Shown piece after piece: positions 40,296 through 50,921 of a DNA stretch of 64,000 nucleotides. Where the stretch lies: contig NZ_JACXIZ010000008.1 of NCBI RefSeq assembly GCF_014705605.1, positions 1 to 64,000 of the forward strand. Reading direction: 5' to 3'. Below the pieces are notes generated by a model. It was not told the origin of the DNA. It was given only the letters and a program-made list of their open reading frames with translations, and searched no databases. Made by a program: the position numbers and the translations under genes. Position 1 is the stretch's first letter. Each line of letters starts with the position of its first letter. The stretch is from Paenibacillus sabuli (GTDB taxonomy: Bacteria; Bacillota; Bacilli; Paenibacillales; Paenibacillaceae).

Positions 40296-42476
40296 CTATA
40301 ATGAGCGGCCCTGCGGCCTCATCTGCTTGACCTCGATTCGATGGCGATGCAGGATTGGCTCTGTGTAGCCGTTCGGTTGCTCGATCCCCTGGAAGATCAA
40401 TTCGCAGGCAGCCTGAAAGCCGGGCGATTGCGAATAGTTGGCAGACATCGGGCGGTAAAGGGGGTCTCGCTCGTTTTGTGCGTCTACAACCAGCGCCATC
40501 CGCTTCAGCGTCTCCATCACCTGCTCCGCCGAACACACGCCATGACGCAGCCAATTCGCCATATGCTGGCTTGAAATGCGCAGCGTAGCGCGATCCTCCA
40601 TCAGACCGACTCCCCCGATATCGGGAACCTTCGAGCAGCCGACGCCATGCTCCACCCAACGCACGACATACCCGAGAATGCCCTGCGCATTGTTGTCGAG
40701 CTCGCGTTGGATATCCTCCGCGCTCCACGCCGGATTGCGCTGAACCGGAAGGCGCAGCATTTCATCCGGGCAAGACCTGTCCTCCGCTTGTATGCGGCGC
40801 TGCGCACTTCGCACGTCCACCTGATGATAATGCAGGGCATGCAGCACCGCGGCCGCCGGCGAAGGCACCCAGGCCGTACTGGCCCCGGATTCAACATGTC
40901 CAATCTTCTGAGCGAGCATATCCGCCATCCGATCGGGCATCGCCCACATGCCCTTCCCGATCTGGGCGCGCCCGGGCAATCCGCAATCCAGACCGACTCT
41001 GACGTTAGCTCTTTCGTACGCCAGCAGCCACGGCGATGTCTTCATTTCGTACTTGCGCAGCATTGGACCGGCTTCCATCGAAGTGCGTATTTCGTCCCCC
41101 GTACGGTCAAGGAAGCCGGTATTGATGAAAATGAGCCGTTCTTTCACCTCGCGCAGGCACGCTTTGAGATTCAAGCTGGTGCGCCGCTCCTCGTCCATGA
41201 CACCGATCTTCAAGGTGTGCCGCTCCAGACCAAGCATGTCTTCGACCCGATCGAACAGCACATTGGCAAAGGCCGCCTCCTCCGAGCCGTGCATCTTGGG
41301 CTTGACCACATAGACGGATCCCTCGCGCGAATTGCGCAGCGGCCCCGAGGCCAGCAAGTCGTGCTTGGCAATCAGTCCTGTGACGGCCGCGTCGAGGATG
41401 CCCTCCGGAACCGCCTCTCCGGCTGCGGTCAGCACCGCGTTCGTCGTCATCAGATGCCCGACGGTGCGGACGAGCATGAGCGCACGTCCCTTCAGTTCAA
41501 ATGCTGCGTCGCTCGGCGATCGATAGCGGCGGTCCGAATGAAGGCGGCGCACACTCGATTGGCCTTGCTTGACAATTATCGCTTCCAGATCGCCCTGCAT
41601 TAGTCCGAGCCAGTTGCGGTAAACATGAACCTTGTCCTCGGCGTCGACTGCGGCCACCGAGTCCTCGCAATCCATAATCACGGTGAGCGCCGCCTCCAGC
41701 AACACATCCTTCACGCCCGCCGGGTCCGATGCGCCGATCGGGTGGCTGCGGTCGAGCTGCAGCTCGATGTGCAGCCCGTTGTTGCGCAGCAGCACCGCCT
41801 CTGGCCGGATCGACTCTCCCCTGTATCCAGCCAGCTTGTCCGCTTGGCGGAGCCCCGTCCGCTTGCCGTCGGACATCGACGCGACCAAGCGTCCCTCGAT
41901 TAGACCATAATCGACGACTTCCCTATGCGAGCCCTCCTTCAAGGGGACTGTTCGATCCAGGAAGGCTTTTGCAAAGGCGATTACCCGCTCGCCGCGAGCC
42001 GGGTCGTAGCTGCCGACACCGGCTGCCGCATCGAGAATCGCGTCGGTGCCGTAAAGCGCGTCGTAGAGACTTCCCCAGCGGGCGTTTGCCGCATTCAGCG
42101 CGTAGCGCGCGTTGCTGACCGGCACGACGAGCTGCGGACCGGCCAATGCGCCGATTTCCGGATCGACACGCCGCGTCCCGATTTCGAATGCCTCCGTCTC
42201 CGCTTCCAGATAACCAATTTCTCGCAAAAATGCCTTGTAGGCTTCCGGTTCGAAGTCATCCTCATACTGCTTGTGCCATTCGTCTATGTGCGCTTGAAGC
42301 TCGTCCCGGCGCATCAGCAACGCCTTATTGCGGGGAATGAGTTCGGTTAAGACCGCTTCAAGTCCCGACCAGAACCGCGCAGCCGAGACGCCGGTCCCCG
42401 GCAATGCTTCGTCCTCTACGAAGCGCTGCAACAAAACCGATACCCGCAGATTCCCGATTGTCGCGTAATCCTTCAC
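40296..42476 (-). CDS. glcB: Malate synthase G
   Basis: This 726-residue isoform G enzyme condenses glyoxylate and acetyl-CoA to malate in the cytoplasm. Family blocks are [104 protein letters not shown] and the active-site [29 protein letters not shown]. The GTG start at 42476 overlaps the FAH stop by 4 bases (GTGA) and follows GAGGAGGGCTTAC; an ATG far upstream would lie inside the FAH gene. It sits in an operon with FAH, IclR and GH43. Glyoxylate may come from aldarate, xylonate-type or purine breakdown elsewhere in the window. Confidence 0.97.
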   Translation of the reverse strand: MKDYATIGNLRVSVLLQRFVEDEALPGTGVSAARFWSGLEAVLTELIPRNKALLMRRDELQAHIDEWHKQYEDDFEPEAYKAFLREIGYLEAETEAFEIGTRRVDPEIGALAGPQLVVPVSNARYALNAANARWGSLYDALYGTDAILDAAAGVGSYDPARGERVIAFAKAFLDRTVPLKEGSHREVVDYGLIEGRLVASMSDGKRTGLRQADKLAGYRGESIRPEAVLLRNNGLHIELQLDRSHPIGASDPAGVKDVLLEAALTVIMDCEDSVAAVDAEDKVHVYRNWLGLMQGDLEAIIVKQGQSSVRRLHSDRRYRSPSDAAFELKGRALMLVRTVGHLMTTNAVLTAAGEAVPEGILDAAVTGLIAKHDLLASGPLRNSREGSVYVVKPKMHGSEEAAFANVLFDRVEDMLGLERHTLKIGVMDEERRTSLNLKACLREVKERLIFINTGFLDRTGDEIRTSMEAGPMLRKYEMKTSPWLLAYERANVRVGLDCGLPGRAQIGKGMWAMPDRMADMLAQKIGHVESGASTAWVPSPAAAVLHALHYHQVDVRSAQRRIQAEDRSCPDEMLRLPVQRNPAWSAEDIQRELDNNAQGILGYVVRWVEHGVGCSKVPDIGGVGLMEDRATLRISSQHMANWLRHGVCSAEQVMETLKRMALVVDAQNERDPLYRPMSANYSQSPGFQAACELIFQGIEQPNGYTEPILHRHRIEVKQMRPQGRSL

Positions 42477-43261
42477 CGTAAGCCCTCCTCTGCTGCGCTT
42501 GCCTTCGCGACGCGATTGCGCAACCGGCCGATGCCCGCAATGCGGCACTCGACGACATCGCCGTCGCTGACCGGTCCCGCTCCGCCCGGGGTGCCCGTCA
42601 GAAGCACATCGCCCGGCTTCAAGGTCATGAAGGCGGATACATACGCCACCATTCGGGAGACGGAGGTGAGCATCAGACGCGTCTCGCCGCGCTGGCGGCG
42701 AACGCCGTTGACATAGGCCTCGACAACCGTCGCTTCCGGATCAAGCTCGGTCTCGATGATCGGTCCTAACGGACAGAAGGTGTCCCAGCACTTGCCGATC
42801 ATCCAGTGCCCGTTCGGATGGAAGTAACTCGGCGCCGTCACGTCATTGGCGATCGTATAGCCGAAAATATAGTCTTGCGCCCGCCGCTCCTCGATATTGC
42901 GCGCCGTGTGGCCGATAATCACCGCCAACTCCGATTCAAACTTGATGCTCTCCTCGCCCGGCGGCAGTCGAATGACATCCTCCGTCCCGATTACCGTCGT
43001 TGTCGGCTTCATAAAGAGAATCGGCAATTCCGGCGCCGTAGCGCGCTGCGTCGCATCCTTCGCGTAATTGGCTCCAATGCCGATGATTTCGTTTGGGATG
43101 AGCGGTGCCAGGAAGCGAACATCCGCTTCGACAAAACTAATTTCCGTCCGCCTCCACTCTCCTGTGAGCACGCTGCCCTCAATGACACGCCACCGCCCCT
43201 CCTCGCCGATCCCGGTATATATCGTGGAATCGAAACCCGAAACAAATCGTGCAAACCGCAA
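42473..43261 (-). CDS. Fumarylacetoacetate hydrolase-family protein
   Basis: This protein is about 262 residues long. The FAH fold has the metal ligands E-x-E in [17 protein letters not shown] (about E109/E111) and D in GYTIANDVT (about D140). The C-terminal [28 protein letters not shown] is typical. Relatives hydrolyse acylpyruvates, decarboxylate oxaloacetate or dehydrate/cleave 2-keto-3-deoxy sugar acids. The start is probably TTG at 43261 (MRFARFVSG) after GAGGTGAT; an open frame reaches a TTG at 43300, but that would place the leader palindrome inside the gene. It is the first gene of the operon with malate synthase G. Cleavage of a keto acid to give glyoxylate or pyruvate would fit. Confidence 0.85.
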   Translation of the reverse strand: MRFARFVSGFDSTIYTGIGEEGRWRVIEGSVLTGEWRRTEISFVEADVRFLAPLIPNEIIGIGANYAKDATQRATAPELPILFMKPTTTVIGTEDVIRLPPGEESIKFESELAVIIGHTARNIEERRAQDYIFGYTIANDVTAPSYFHPNGHWMIGKCWDTFCPLGPIIETELDPEATVVEAYVNGVRRQRGETRLMLTSVSRMVAYVSAFMTLKPGDVLLTGTPGGAGPVSDGDVVECRIAGIGRLRNRVAKASAAEEGLR

Positions 43262-43275
43262 TCCATCACCTCGTT

Positions 43276-43291
43276 GTTCATTATAATGAAC
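43276..43291 (-). promoter_or_regulatory. 16-bp perfect palindrome in the FAH-glcB-iclR leader
   Basis: GTTCATTATAATGAAC is self-complementary over 16 bases. It lies about 17-32 bases downstream of the predicted transcription start and 15 bases before the TTG start. This is a classic roadblock-repressor position, and the operon's own IclR protein is the likeliest ligand. Confidence 0.6.
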
Positions 43292-43314
43292 TAAATTCAA
43301 AATATCGCACTTTT

Positions 43315-43343
43315 ATTTTACTTTTCTTGTTGTTCCCCGTCAA
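43315..43343 (-). promoter_or_regulatory. SigA-type promoter of the FAH-glcB-iclR-GH43 operon
   Basis: On the minus strand TTGACG (43343-43338) and TAAAAT (43320-43315) are separated by 17 bases, each one mismatch from consensus. Transcription would begin near 43308. Nothing else was recognised in the spacer 43344-43624. Confidence 0.7.
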
Positions 43344-43624
43344 GTTCGCGACACGACCTTTCGAGCTTGCCACTTCGAATTGCTTCATTATTAGCGGTTA
43401 CTGCTATGAGATGGTTGGTTTAACGAGGAGCAAAAAACGAAAAGGAGATGGCGTATCATTCGTTGAAGGGAGCCGCAAAGACGGGAATTCAAGCATCCAT
43501 CTATTTTTTTGAAAAGCAAAAGGGCCGTTCAAGGATATATAAGGATGCGCGATTTTGCCGTGCAGTCCGCTGGCGCCTGATCATGTCAGTGGAATCACCG
43601 TATTCTGCCTTATAATCTGATGAT

Positions 43625-44650
43625 TCAGGACAGCTGCTGCGCCAGCCAGTCATATGCCCGGCGTCCGCTGATCTCGTGCCGCCCCGGAAACAAATCCGTC
43701 TGCAGCCGCTCGCCCGCTCCAGCCTCGTCATATATGGCACGTAATTGCTCGGCCGCACGCGCGAAGCCGTCCCGCGGAAAGATCGGATCGTCCGCGCCGG
43801 ACTCCAGGAACAGCGGCCGCGGCGCAATCAGCCCGATCAGCTCCGGCAGCTCGGCGTGCAAGAGCAGCCCGGGCGTGTAGTTGTCGATGCAGTGATTGAT
43901 CCGCAAGATGCTGTCGCGAAACGTATTGGGGAACCCGGTCAGCACGGCCGCGCGAATGCGCGTCTCCCGAACAGCAGCGGTATACGCGATCAGCGCGCCG
44001 CCGGAAAAGCCCATGATGCCGACTCGTTCGCCGTCCACCTCCGGACGCGCAGCCAAATATTCGAAGGCGCGCAACGTCTCGTGCATCCGCAAGCCGGTCA
44101 GCGTGCGTCCGAGCATCATGAGCTGCGTCGCCAGCTTGAAGCAGGAGCTCGGCGCGTCCGGATCGGCGGCCGTATCGGCCTCCAGCCGGCGCTCGCCGAA
44201 GCCGACCACGTCCGGCGCAATGACCGTCAGCCCGCGCGCGACCAACTGCAGCGCGAAGTGCTGATGGATGCCCGGCGCTGCCGTGTCGGGCGTGCCGTCC
44301 GGGAGCAGCCCGACGATCTCGCGGCTGCCGTAGCCGTGCCCGTGCAGCGCGACGACTCCGGGGAGCGGAGCGGCTGCTCCCTTGGGCAGCAAGACGTAGG
44401 CGGCGAAGCGCAGCCCCGGCGTCGCAGACAACTCGACCCGCTCCCGGATGTAGCTGCCGCAATCGACCCGCTCCAGTACGCGCGGACGATTATTCGGCTC
44501 GGGCTCGAAGCTCCCGAGCGAAGCCAGCAGCGCCTCGCGCAGCCGCTCGCGGCGCTCCTGCGCGCCGGCCGCTTCGGCTTGGCCACGGTGCGCCAGCAAT
44601 GCGTCTTCGTACAATCGTGTCATGTATGTATCCGCTTTCCATTCGTTCAT
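43625..44650 (-). CDS. Acetyl-xylan-esterase-like alpha/beta hydrolase
   Basis: This 341-residue protein without a signal peptide has RVELSATPGLRFAAYVLLPKGAAAPLPGVVALHGHGYG (oxyanion region, about residues 70-108). APDVVGFGERRLEAD follows, with the nucleophile Ser in VGIMGFSGGALIAYTAA (about residue 214). An acidic residue lies in PRPLFLESGADDPIFPRDG and the His in FPGRHEISGRRAYDWL. This matches intracellular deacetylases/dienelactone-hydrolase-like esterases found with xylan operons. A likely job is removal of acetyl groups from imported xylo-oligosaccharides. GGAAGG lies 10 bases before the ATG. It follows abfA in the same direction after about 200 bases. A decayed fragment of a similar gene is at 16127-16170. 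Confidence 0.82.
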   Translation of the reverse strand: MNEWKADTYMTRLYEDALLAHRGQAEAAGAQERRERLREALLASLGSFEPEPNNRPRVLERVDCGSYIRERVELSATPGLRFAAYVLLPKGAAAPLPGVVALHGHGYGSREIVGLLPDGTPDTAAPGIHQHFALQLVARGLTVIAPDVVGFGERRLEADTAADPDAPSSCFKLATQLMMLGRTLTGLRMHETLRAFEYLAARPEVDGERVGIMGFSGGALIAYTAAVRETRIRAAVLTGFPNTFRDSILRINHCIDNYTPGLLLHAELPELIGLIAPRPLFLESGADDPIFPRDGFARAAEQLRAIYDEAGAGERLQTDLFPGRHEISGRRAYDWLAQQLS

Positions 44651-44770
44651 CGTCGGAGAACCTTCCTTCCTCTTGCCTTTTGATCTGCATGATGCTTTCG
44701 AGCCTTAGTGTAGCGCAGGACGCGCAGGATTGTCGAGCAGCTTGCCGGACGCGTCGGCGATGCCAGGTCG

Positions 44771-44845
44771 TGCATCGCCGGGTCCTCCACCACTGTGCCC
44801 TGCGCCGTCTCATGCACCGCCGGGTCCTGCGCCACTCGGTCCTGC
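44771..44845. repeat. Imperfect 33-bp direct repeat
   Basis: Bases 44771-44803 and 44813-44845 share a TGCAYCGCCGGGTCCT core and a CCTGC end with about six mismatches. They lie between abfA and the esterase gene, period 42. It is probably a local duplication; no gene is seen in the spacer. Confidence 0.5.
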
Positions 44846-44854
44846 ACCGCCGGC

Positions 44855-46366
<1,512 letters not shown>

Positions 46367-46399
46367 TTAATAATATTATTAATTCTAATTCATTGAATT
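46367..46399. promoter_or_regulatory. Palindromes in the abfA-regulator divergent spacer
   Basis: TTAATAATATTATTAA (46367-46382) is a perfect 16-bp palindrome just upstream of the abfA ribosome site. AATTCATTGAATT (46387-46399) is a 6-1-6 palindrome beside it. Both are candidate operators for the divergent winged-helix regulator, though AT-rich palindromes also arise by chance. Confidence 0.45.
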
Positions 46400-46426
46400 C
46401 TGTAATTATTAAACTACAAAATACGT

Positions 46427-46455
46427 TTGACAGCAATCTTTTTTTGGACGACAAT
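46427..46455 (+). promoter_or_regulatory. Candidate promoter of the ArsR-like regulator
   Basis: A perfect TTGACA (46427-46432) is followed after 17 bases by GACAAT (46450-46455, 4 of 6). The ATG lies about 38 bases downstream of the -10 box. Confidence 0.5.
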
Positions 46456-46492
46456 AGAAATAATAAAATTGTTAATCAGAGGGGTACAGCGT

Positions 46493-47425
46493 ATGATCCG
46501 AGCTACAACCGAAGAACAATGGCTGCCGTTGTACGAAGCGCTCGCGAGCGAGGTGCGGCTACGCATTCTGCGCCTGCTGGAGACGCGCGAGACACCGGCC
46601 AACATCAAGGAGCTCGCCGCGGCGCTCGGATTGAGCAGCGCCATCGTCACGATGCATGTGCGCAAGCTGGAGAAGGGCGGTCTGATCCAGACGCGCATGG
46701 TGCGGCGCGACGGCGGGACCCACAAGCTGTGCGAGCTGGCCGCGGCGGAGGTGCATATCGCCGTGCATCAGACGCAGGGCAATACCGCGCAGTACCACGA
46801 GGTATTTGTGCCGGTCGGCCATTATTCCGAATTCGAGGTCCATCCGACCTGCGGCATCGCCACCAAGGACAAGCTGATCGGACAGCACGACGATCCGCGC
46901 TATTTTTTGGAGCCAGAGCGCATGTACGCCCACATTCTGTGGTTCGCCGAAGGGTACGTCAGCTATCGCGTGCCGAACTATCTGCTGCCGGGCCAGCAGG
47001 TGGACGAGATCGAGATCGCCGTGGAAATCGGCTCGGAGGCGCCTGGTTACAATGAGAACTGGCCGTCGGACATACACTTCCATCTCAACGATGTCGCGCT
47101 CGGCGTGTGGACGTGTCCCGGCGACTTCGGCGAAAAGCGCGGCCGCTACACACCGGCCTGGTGGCATTCGAGCATCAACCAGCACGGACTGCTCAAGGTG
47201 CTGCGTCTGCGCCGCGATGGCACGTATCTGGACGGACAGCGCCTCTCCGACGTCGGACTCGGCGCCATCCCGGTCGACCGCAATCAGTGGACGCTGCGCT
47301 TCTCCGTCCCGGCCGATGCGCAGCATGTCGGCGGTCTGACGCTCTATGGCGAGGGATTCGGCAATTACAACGAAGATATCCGCTTCAAGGTCTATTATCG
47401 CGAAACGGCCCCCTCCGTCCTCTGA
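46493..47425 (+). CDS. ArsR-like winged-helix regulator with large C-terminal domain
   Basis: This 310-residue protein starts at 46493 (MIRATTEEQWLPLYEALASEVRLRILRLL) after GAGGGGTACAGCGT. Residues 10 to about 85 form an ArsR-type winged helix (NIKELAAALGLSSAIVTMHVRKLEKGGLIQTRM). The C-terminal 220 residues are beta-rich (HEVFVPVGHYSEFEVHPTCGIATKDKLIGQHDDPRYF, VEIGSEAPGYNENWPSDIHFHLNDVALGVWTCPGDFG) and suggest a jelly-roll/carbohydrate-binding fold. I do not recognise a named family for that half. The divergent position beside abfA suggests arabinoside-responsive control of abfA and perhaps GH36. Confidence 0.82.
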   Translation: MIRATTEEQWLPLYEALASEVRLRILRLLETRETPANIKELAAALGLSSAIVTMHVRKLEKGGLIQTRMVRRDGGTHKLCELAAAEVHIAVHQTQGNTAQYHEVFVPVGHYSEFEVHPTCGIATKDKLIGQHDDPRYFLEPERMYAHILWFAEGYVSYRVPNYLLPGQQVDEIEIAVEIGSEAPGYNENWPSDIHFHLNDVALGVWTCPGDFGEKRGRYTPAWWHSSINQHGLLKVLRLRRDGTYLDGQRLSDVGLGAIPVDRNQWTLRFSVPADAQHVGGLTLYGEGFGNYNEDIRFKVYYRETAPSVL

Positions 47426-47437
47426 CGGAAGGGGCCG
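47406..47437. terminator. Bidirectional hairpin between convergent regulator and GH36 genes
   Basis: CGGCCCCCTCCGTC (47406-47419) pairs with GACGGAAGGGGCCG (47424-47437) with one mismatch. The stem overlaps the regulator's last codons and ends 29 bases before the GH36 stop codon. No long T-run is present. Confidence 0.6.
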
Positions 47438-47466
47438 CTCTGCGGTCGGTCGTAATCGGTGCTCGC

Positions 47467-49665
47467 CTAGCGCGCAGCGAGCCGATAGACCGCGCTGCCG
47501 AAATCGCCGGCGAACTGCGGCACCGGCAATCCGGCGTACATCAATTCCTCGCCGGTATAGACGGCTTCCTCGCCGCCCGGCTGCGTCAGCCGGTACTCCC
47601 GCTGCGGATCGAGGCCGCGCAGGCGGAAGCGGTCGAGCGGCGCATTGGGCTGCTTGAGAATTCTTGCGAACATGACGAAGGCCTCGCTGCGATCCTTGGC
47701 CACGAACATCCAGGCCGCGTCATTGCCCTCAAACGGACTGCGCAGACGTAAAAAATCGCCGAACTGCACCAGATGCCGCACGTCCTTGTAGAGTGCCACC
47801 TGCTCCCGCACCTCCTGCCGCTCCTGCTCGCTGAAGCGGGTCAGGTCGAGCTCGTAGCCGAAGTTGCCGGAGAGCGCTACATTGCCGCGCGTCGCCAGCG
47901 ACGTGCTGCGTCCGACCTGATGATTGGGCACGTCGGAGACGTGGGCGCCCATCGAGCTGACCGGGTAGACGATGCTCGTGCCGTACTGAATGAACAGCCG
48001 GGATACGGCGTCCGTATTGTCGCTCGTCCACGTCTGCGGCATGTAATACAGCATGCCCGGATCGAAGCGGCCGCCGCCGCCCGAGCAGCTCTCGAACAGC
48101 ACCTCCGGGTGCGCCGCCGTGATCCGCTCCAGCACCTCGTACAGCCCGAGCATGTAGCGATGCGCCGTCTCGCGCTGCCGCTCGGGCGGCAGCAGGGCCG
48201 AGCCGATCTCGGTCATGTTGCGGTTCATGTCCCACTTGACGTAGGCGATCGGCGCGCTGCTCAAGATACCCGACACGGTGCGCACGATGTAATCCTGCAC
48301 ATCGGCGCGCGAGAGGTCCAGCACGAGCTGCGTGCGCGCAGTCGTGCGCCGGCGCTGCGGGACATGCAGGCACCAGTCCGGATGGGCGCGATATAGCTCG
48401 CTGTCCGGCGATACCATCTCCGGCTCGAACCAGAGGCCCATCTGCATATCCAGCGCATTAATGCGCTCGGCCAGCTTGCCCAGACCGTCCGGCAGCTTGT
48501 CCGCATGCTCGAACCAGTCGCCGAGCGACGTCTTGTCATTGTCGCGCTTGCCGAACCAGCCGTCGTCGAGCACGAACAGCTCGATGCCCAACGCCTTGCC
48601 GTCCCTGGCGATCGCTTCGATCTTGTCCGCATCGAAGTCAAAATAAGTCGCTTCCCAATTGTTGACGAGGATCGGGCGCGTCCGGTCGCGATGCGCGCCG
48701 CGGCAGAGCCGCTCGCGATACAGATCGTGATAGCGGCGCGACAGGCCGCCGAGGCCGTCATGGGCGTGCACCAGCACCGCCTCGGGTGTCTGAAACGCCG
48801 CGCCGGGCTCGAGCCGCCAGCCAAAATCGAACGGGTTAATTCCGGCCGCCAGCCGCGCTGTGCCGTACTGATCGACCTCCACCCCGGCGAAAAAGCTGCC
48901 GCTGTAGACCAGACTGACGCCGAACACGTCGCCATGCTCCTCCGAGGCGTCCTCCCGCAGTAGCGCGAGGAACGGATTGTGCATATGGCTGCTCGACCCG
49001 CGCCGGCTCTCGACGGCCTGCAGGCCCGGCTCGAGCCGGCGCTTGTGCATGTGACGCTCGCGCGTCCACGTCCCGGACAGCTGCAGCAGCTCGTAGCGCG
49101 CGTCGTGCAGATCGAGGCTCATGCTCAGCGCCCGTCGCAGCGTGAGCGGCTCCGTGCCGCTATTGATCAGCCGTGCCGAGCGCGCGATCGCATCATGATG
49201 CGCGAAGACGGTATACGTCAGCACGACCTTGAGTCCGCCGAGCGCATCGGCCAGTACGAGCTCGAGCGTCTCGGCCTCGTCGTCCTGCTCGGCGTACGTG
49301 GCAGGCAGTCCGGCAAGCGCAGGCTTGCCGGGGCGGATCTCGTGCGATTCGTAGCGCAGCTCCGGCACCCGGTCGCCGCCGGTCAGCTCGGCCTCGAACG
49401 CCGGCATGCGAAAATCGGACGAGCCGAAGCCCGGATACTCGTGCGGCAGCGTATCGAGCGACAGCTCCGGGCGCGTCGGATCGGTGGACGGCGTGAACGA
49501 CGGGCGCTCCTTCAGCTCCAGCAGCCGCTCCGGCTGCAGGCTCCGCATGCGTTTGCCCCAGTACAGATGTGCGGGATAGCCCGCCCCCACCAATTGAATG
49601 ACATAGCTTGTATCCAGCGACTGCAGATGAAAGAGGCGCCGCTGCGCATCGTAATGAATTCCCAT
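47467..49665 (-). CDS. GH36 alpha-galactosidase
   Basis: This 732-residue cytoplasmic enzyme releases terminal alpha-galactose from raffinose-type sugars or galactomannan oligosaccharides. An N-terminal beta-sandwich (HYDAQRRLFHLQSLDTSYVIQLVGAGYPAHLYWGK) leads to the catalytic barrel with RPILVNNWEATYFDFDADKI, LFVLDDGWFGKRDNDKTSLGDW, the nucleophile Asp in YVKWDMNRNMTE (D479), the sugar-binding SCSGGGGRFDPGML and the acid/base Asp in WTSDNTDAVSR (D549). Spacing and length match the well-known bacillar AgaN-type enzymes. GGGAGCTGAATAAA precedes the ATG. It is convergent with the ArsR-like regulator and preceded by the long repeat spacer. Confidence 0.96.
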   Translation of the reverse strand: MGIHYDAQRRLFHLQSLDTSYVIQLVGAGYPAHLYWGKRMRSLQPERLLELKERPSFTPSTDPTRPELSLDTLPHEYPGFGSSDFRMPAFEAELTGGDRVPELRYESHEIRPGKPALAGLPATYAEQDDEAETLELVLADALGGLKVVLTYTVFAHHDAIARSARLINSGTEPLTLRRALSMSLDLHDARYELLQLSGTWTRERHMHKRRLEPGLQAVESRRGSSSHMHNPFLALLREDASEEHGDVFGVSLVYSGSFFAGVEVDQYGTARLAAGINPFDFGWRLEPGAAFQTPEAVLVHAHDGLGGLSRRYHDLYRERLCRGAHRDRTRPILVNNWEATYFDFDADKIEAIARDGKALGIELFVLDDGWFGKRDNDKTSLGDWFEHADKLPDGLGKLAERINALDMQMGLWFEPEMVSPDSELYRAHPDWCLHVPQRRRTTARTQLVLDLSRADVQDYIVRTVSGILSSAPIAYVKWDMNRNMTEIGSALLPPERQRETAHRYMLGLYEVLERITAAHPEVLFESCSGGGGRFDPGMLYYMPQTWTSDNTDAVSRLFIQYGTSIVYPVSSMGAHVSDVPNHQVGRSTSLATRGNVALSGNFGYELDLTRFSEQERQEVREQVALYKDVRHLVQFGDFLRLRSPFEGNDAAWMFVAKDRSEAFVMFARILKQPNAPLDRFRLRGLDPQREYRLTQPGGEEAVYTGEELMYAGLPVPQFAGDFGSAVYRLAAR

Positions 49666-49900
49666 TTTATTCAGCTCCCATATGGCTTTTTTTGAGGCCT
49701 AATCCGCATCTCGTCTCTGAGCCCAGTATCATTATGCCACCCGCCAGCAAGACTGAATATGGACAAAAAGGCCATCGATATGGAGAAATGTGAGGAAAAT
49801 TCATGATTATGCGGACGATGTACGCGTCGTCCTAGCCATGCCTTTGAGATGAATTGTGCGGTAGTTGGGAAGAGTGAGCATTTGAATCAGATGACTGGAT

Positions 49901-50170
49901 CAAGCGCATATTACGAGGTTATACGAACAAATTCGCTCCAGTGGCCGATTTAAGCGTATATTTTGAGGTTACACGAACAAATCTGCTCCAGCGGCGCAAT
50001 TAAGCGTATATTACGAGGTTACACGAACAAATCTGCTCCGGCGGCGCAATTAAGCGCATATTACGAGGTTACACGAACAAATCTGCTCCGGCGGCGCAAT
50101 TAAGCGCATATTACGAGGTTACACGAACAAATCTGCTCCGACGGCGCAATTAAGCGTATATTGTGAGGTT
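49901..50170. repeat. Tandem repeat, exact 50-bp unit, 5.4 copies
   Basis: Units start at 49901, 49951, 50001, 50051 and 50101, and a 20-base partial unit at 50151. Every unit carries AAGCGYATATTACGAGGTTA, then ACGAACAAATCTGCTCC and a GCGGCGCAAT-like end. The three middle units are almost identical and the outer ones have diverged. The array occupies most of the 816-base spacer 49666-50481 between the GH36 start and ydjO. The rest of the spacer holds one further small repeat (50319-50384) and no gene that I can support. Confidence 0.9.
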
Positions 50171-50318
50171 ACAACGTTGCGCGACAAAGCCTCGCCTATA
50201 GAGGTGGGTTTTATACAGGAGTGATGCCAAACGAAACGGCTTCGCTCCTCCCGCTCAGTTTTGCGCCGGGATGGGCGAAGCCGTCTTGAAGATCTGTGAA
50301 GAGTCGTCTCGCAGTTGG

Positions 50319-50384
50319 CAAGTCCTGCAGCAAATGCGCCTGGTCTCTGTACCGACAAGTCCTGCAGCAAATGAGCCTGGTCTC
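50319..50384. repeat. Two-copy 29-bp direct repeat, 37-bp period
   Basis: Bases 50319-50347 and 50356-50384 are identical except for one base; both contain CAAGTCCTGCAGCAAATG and end CCTGGTCTC. They lie downstream of ydjO and are unrelated to the 50-bp array. Confidence 0.75.
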
Positions 50385-50481
50385 CATGCTGGCGAGACCG
50401 GCAAGAGCTGCGCCTTGTCCATAGCCAGCAAGATCTGCCATGCCTGCGCCTTGTTTCGCAGTCGTTGGTCGGCGAGACCGG

Positions 50482-50712
50482 CTACTTGCGCTTGACAGGC
50501 GCTTTACGTTTTTTCTTGACCCCCGGAATAGCGGGAAGATGACGGATGCTGCGCAGCATCGGGCCGCCGCAGATCGGGCAGACCTGCTGCTCCGTCGCAA
50601 ATTCCTCTCTCACCCATGCGCGGCATGCCGCGTCGCGGCATTTAAAAATTTTTGTTGGCTCCAGTTCAGGCTTGGCCGGTTCGTCAGGTACTGCTTTCGT
50701 TTCCGTTGACAC
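50482..50712 (-). CDS. ydjO: YdjO-family cold-inducible small zinc-ribbon-like protein
   Basis: This 76-residue protein has four cysteines in a zinc-ribbon-like spacing (KCRDAACRAWVREEF and QQVCPICGGPM, about residues 23-52) and a strongly basic tail (PGVKKKRKAPVKRK). This fits the short YdjO/cold-inducible family of Bacillales. The GTG at 50712 (VSTETKAVPDEPAKPELEPTKIF) gives the usual family length. The open frame continues upstream to an ATG at 50805, but the extra 31 residues are low complexity, with a His run. The ribosome site is weak (GGAG 12 bases upstream), so the start is uncertain. The function is unknown in the family. Confidence 0.72.
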   Translation of the reverse strand: MSTETKAVPDEPAKPELEPTKIFKCRDAACRAWVREEFATEQQVCPICGGPMLRSIRHLPAIPGVKKKRKAPVKRK

Positions 50713-50921
50713 GTGATGCGCTCGCTCCGTTTCTCTCGCGTGATGATGGTCCGCAGCCGCAGAGGCGCGGAATTCAAAATTACCACAATCTTCTTTGCAG
50801 CGCAATCATCACTTGAAACGGCGCGTTCGTTACTCGCGTGCATCCAGCTCTTGCGTTGGTTTTCCGTCGGCAGACACCTTTTGAACCTCCGAGGTCCCTG
50901 CAGTACCAGGTTCTACACGAG

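Noticed and set aside
43448-43615. 55-codon plus-strand ORF with AAAGGAG directly before ATG
   Set aside because: The ribosome site touches the ATG with no spacing, the protein resembles nothing known, and the region overlaps the intergenic tail of the esterase gene.
49901-50170. CRISPR array
   Set aside because: The whole 50-base unit is conserved, so there are no spacers.
50211-50600. 129-codon minus-strand ORF covering the ydjO 3' end and a repeat
   Set aside because: Its middle is just the translated 37-bp repeat and its N-terminus is another frame of ydjO.
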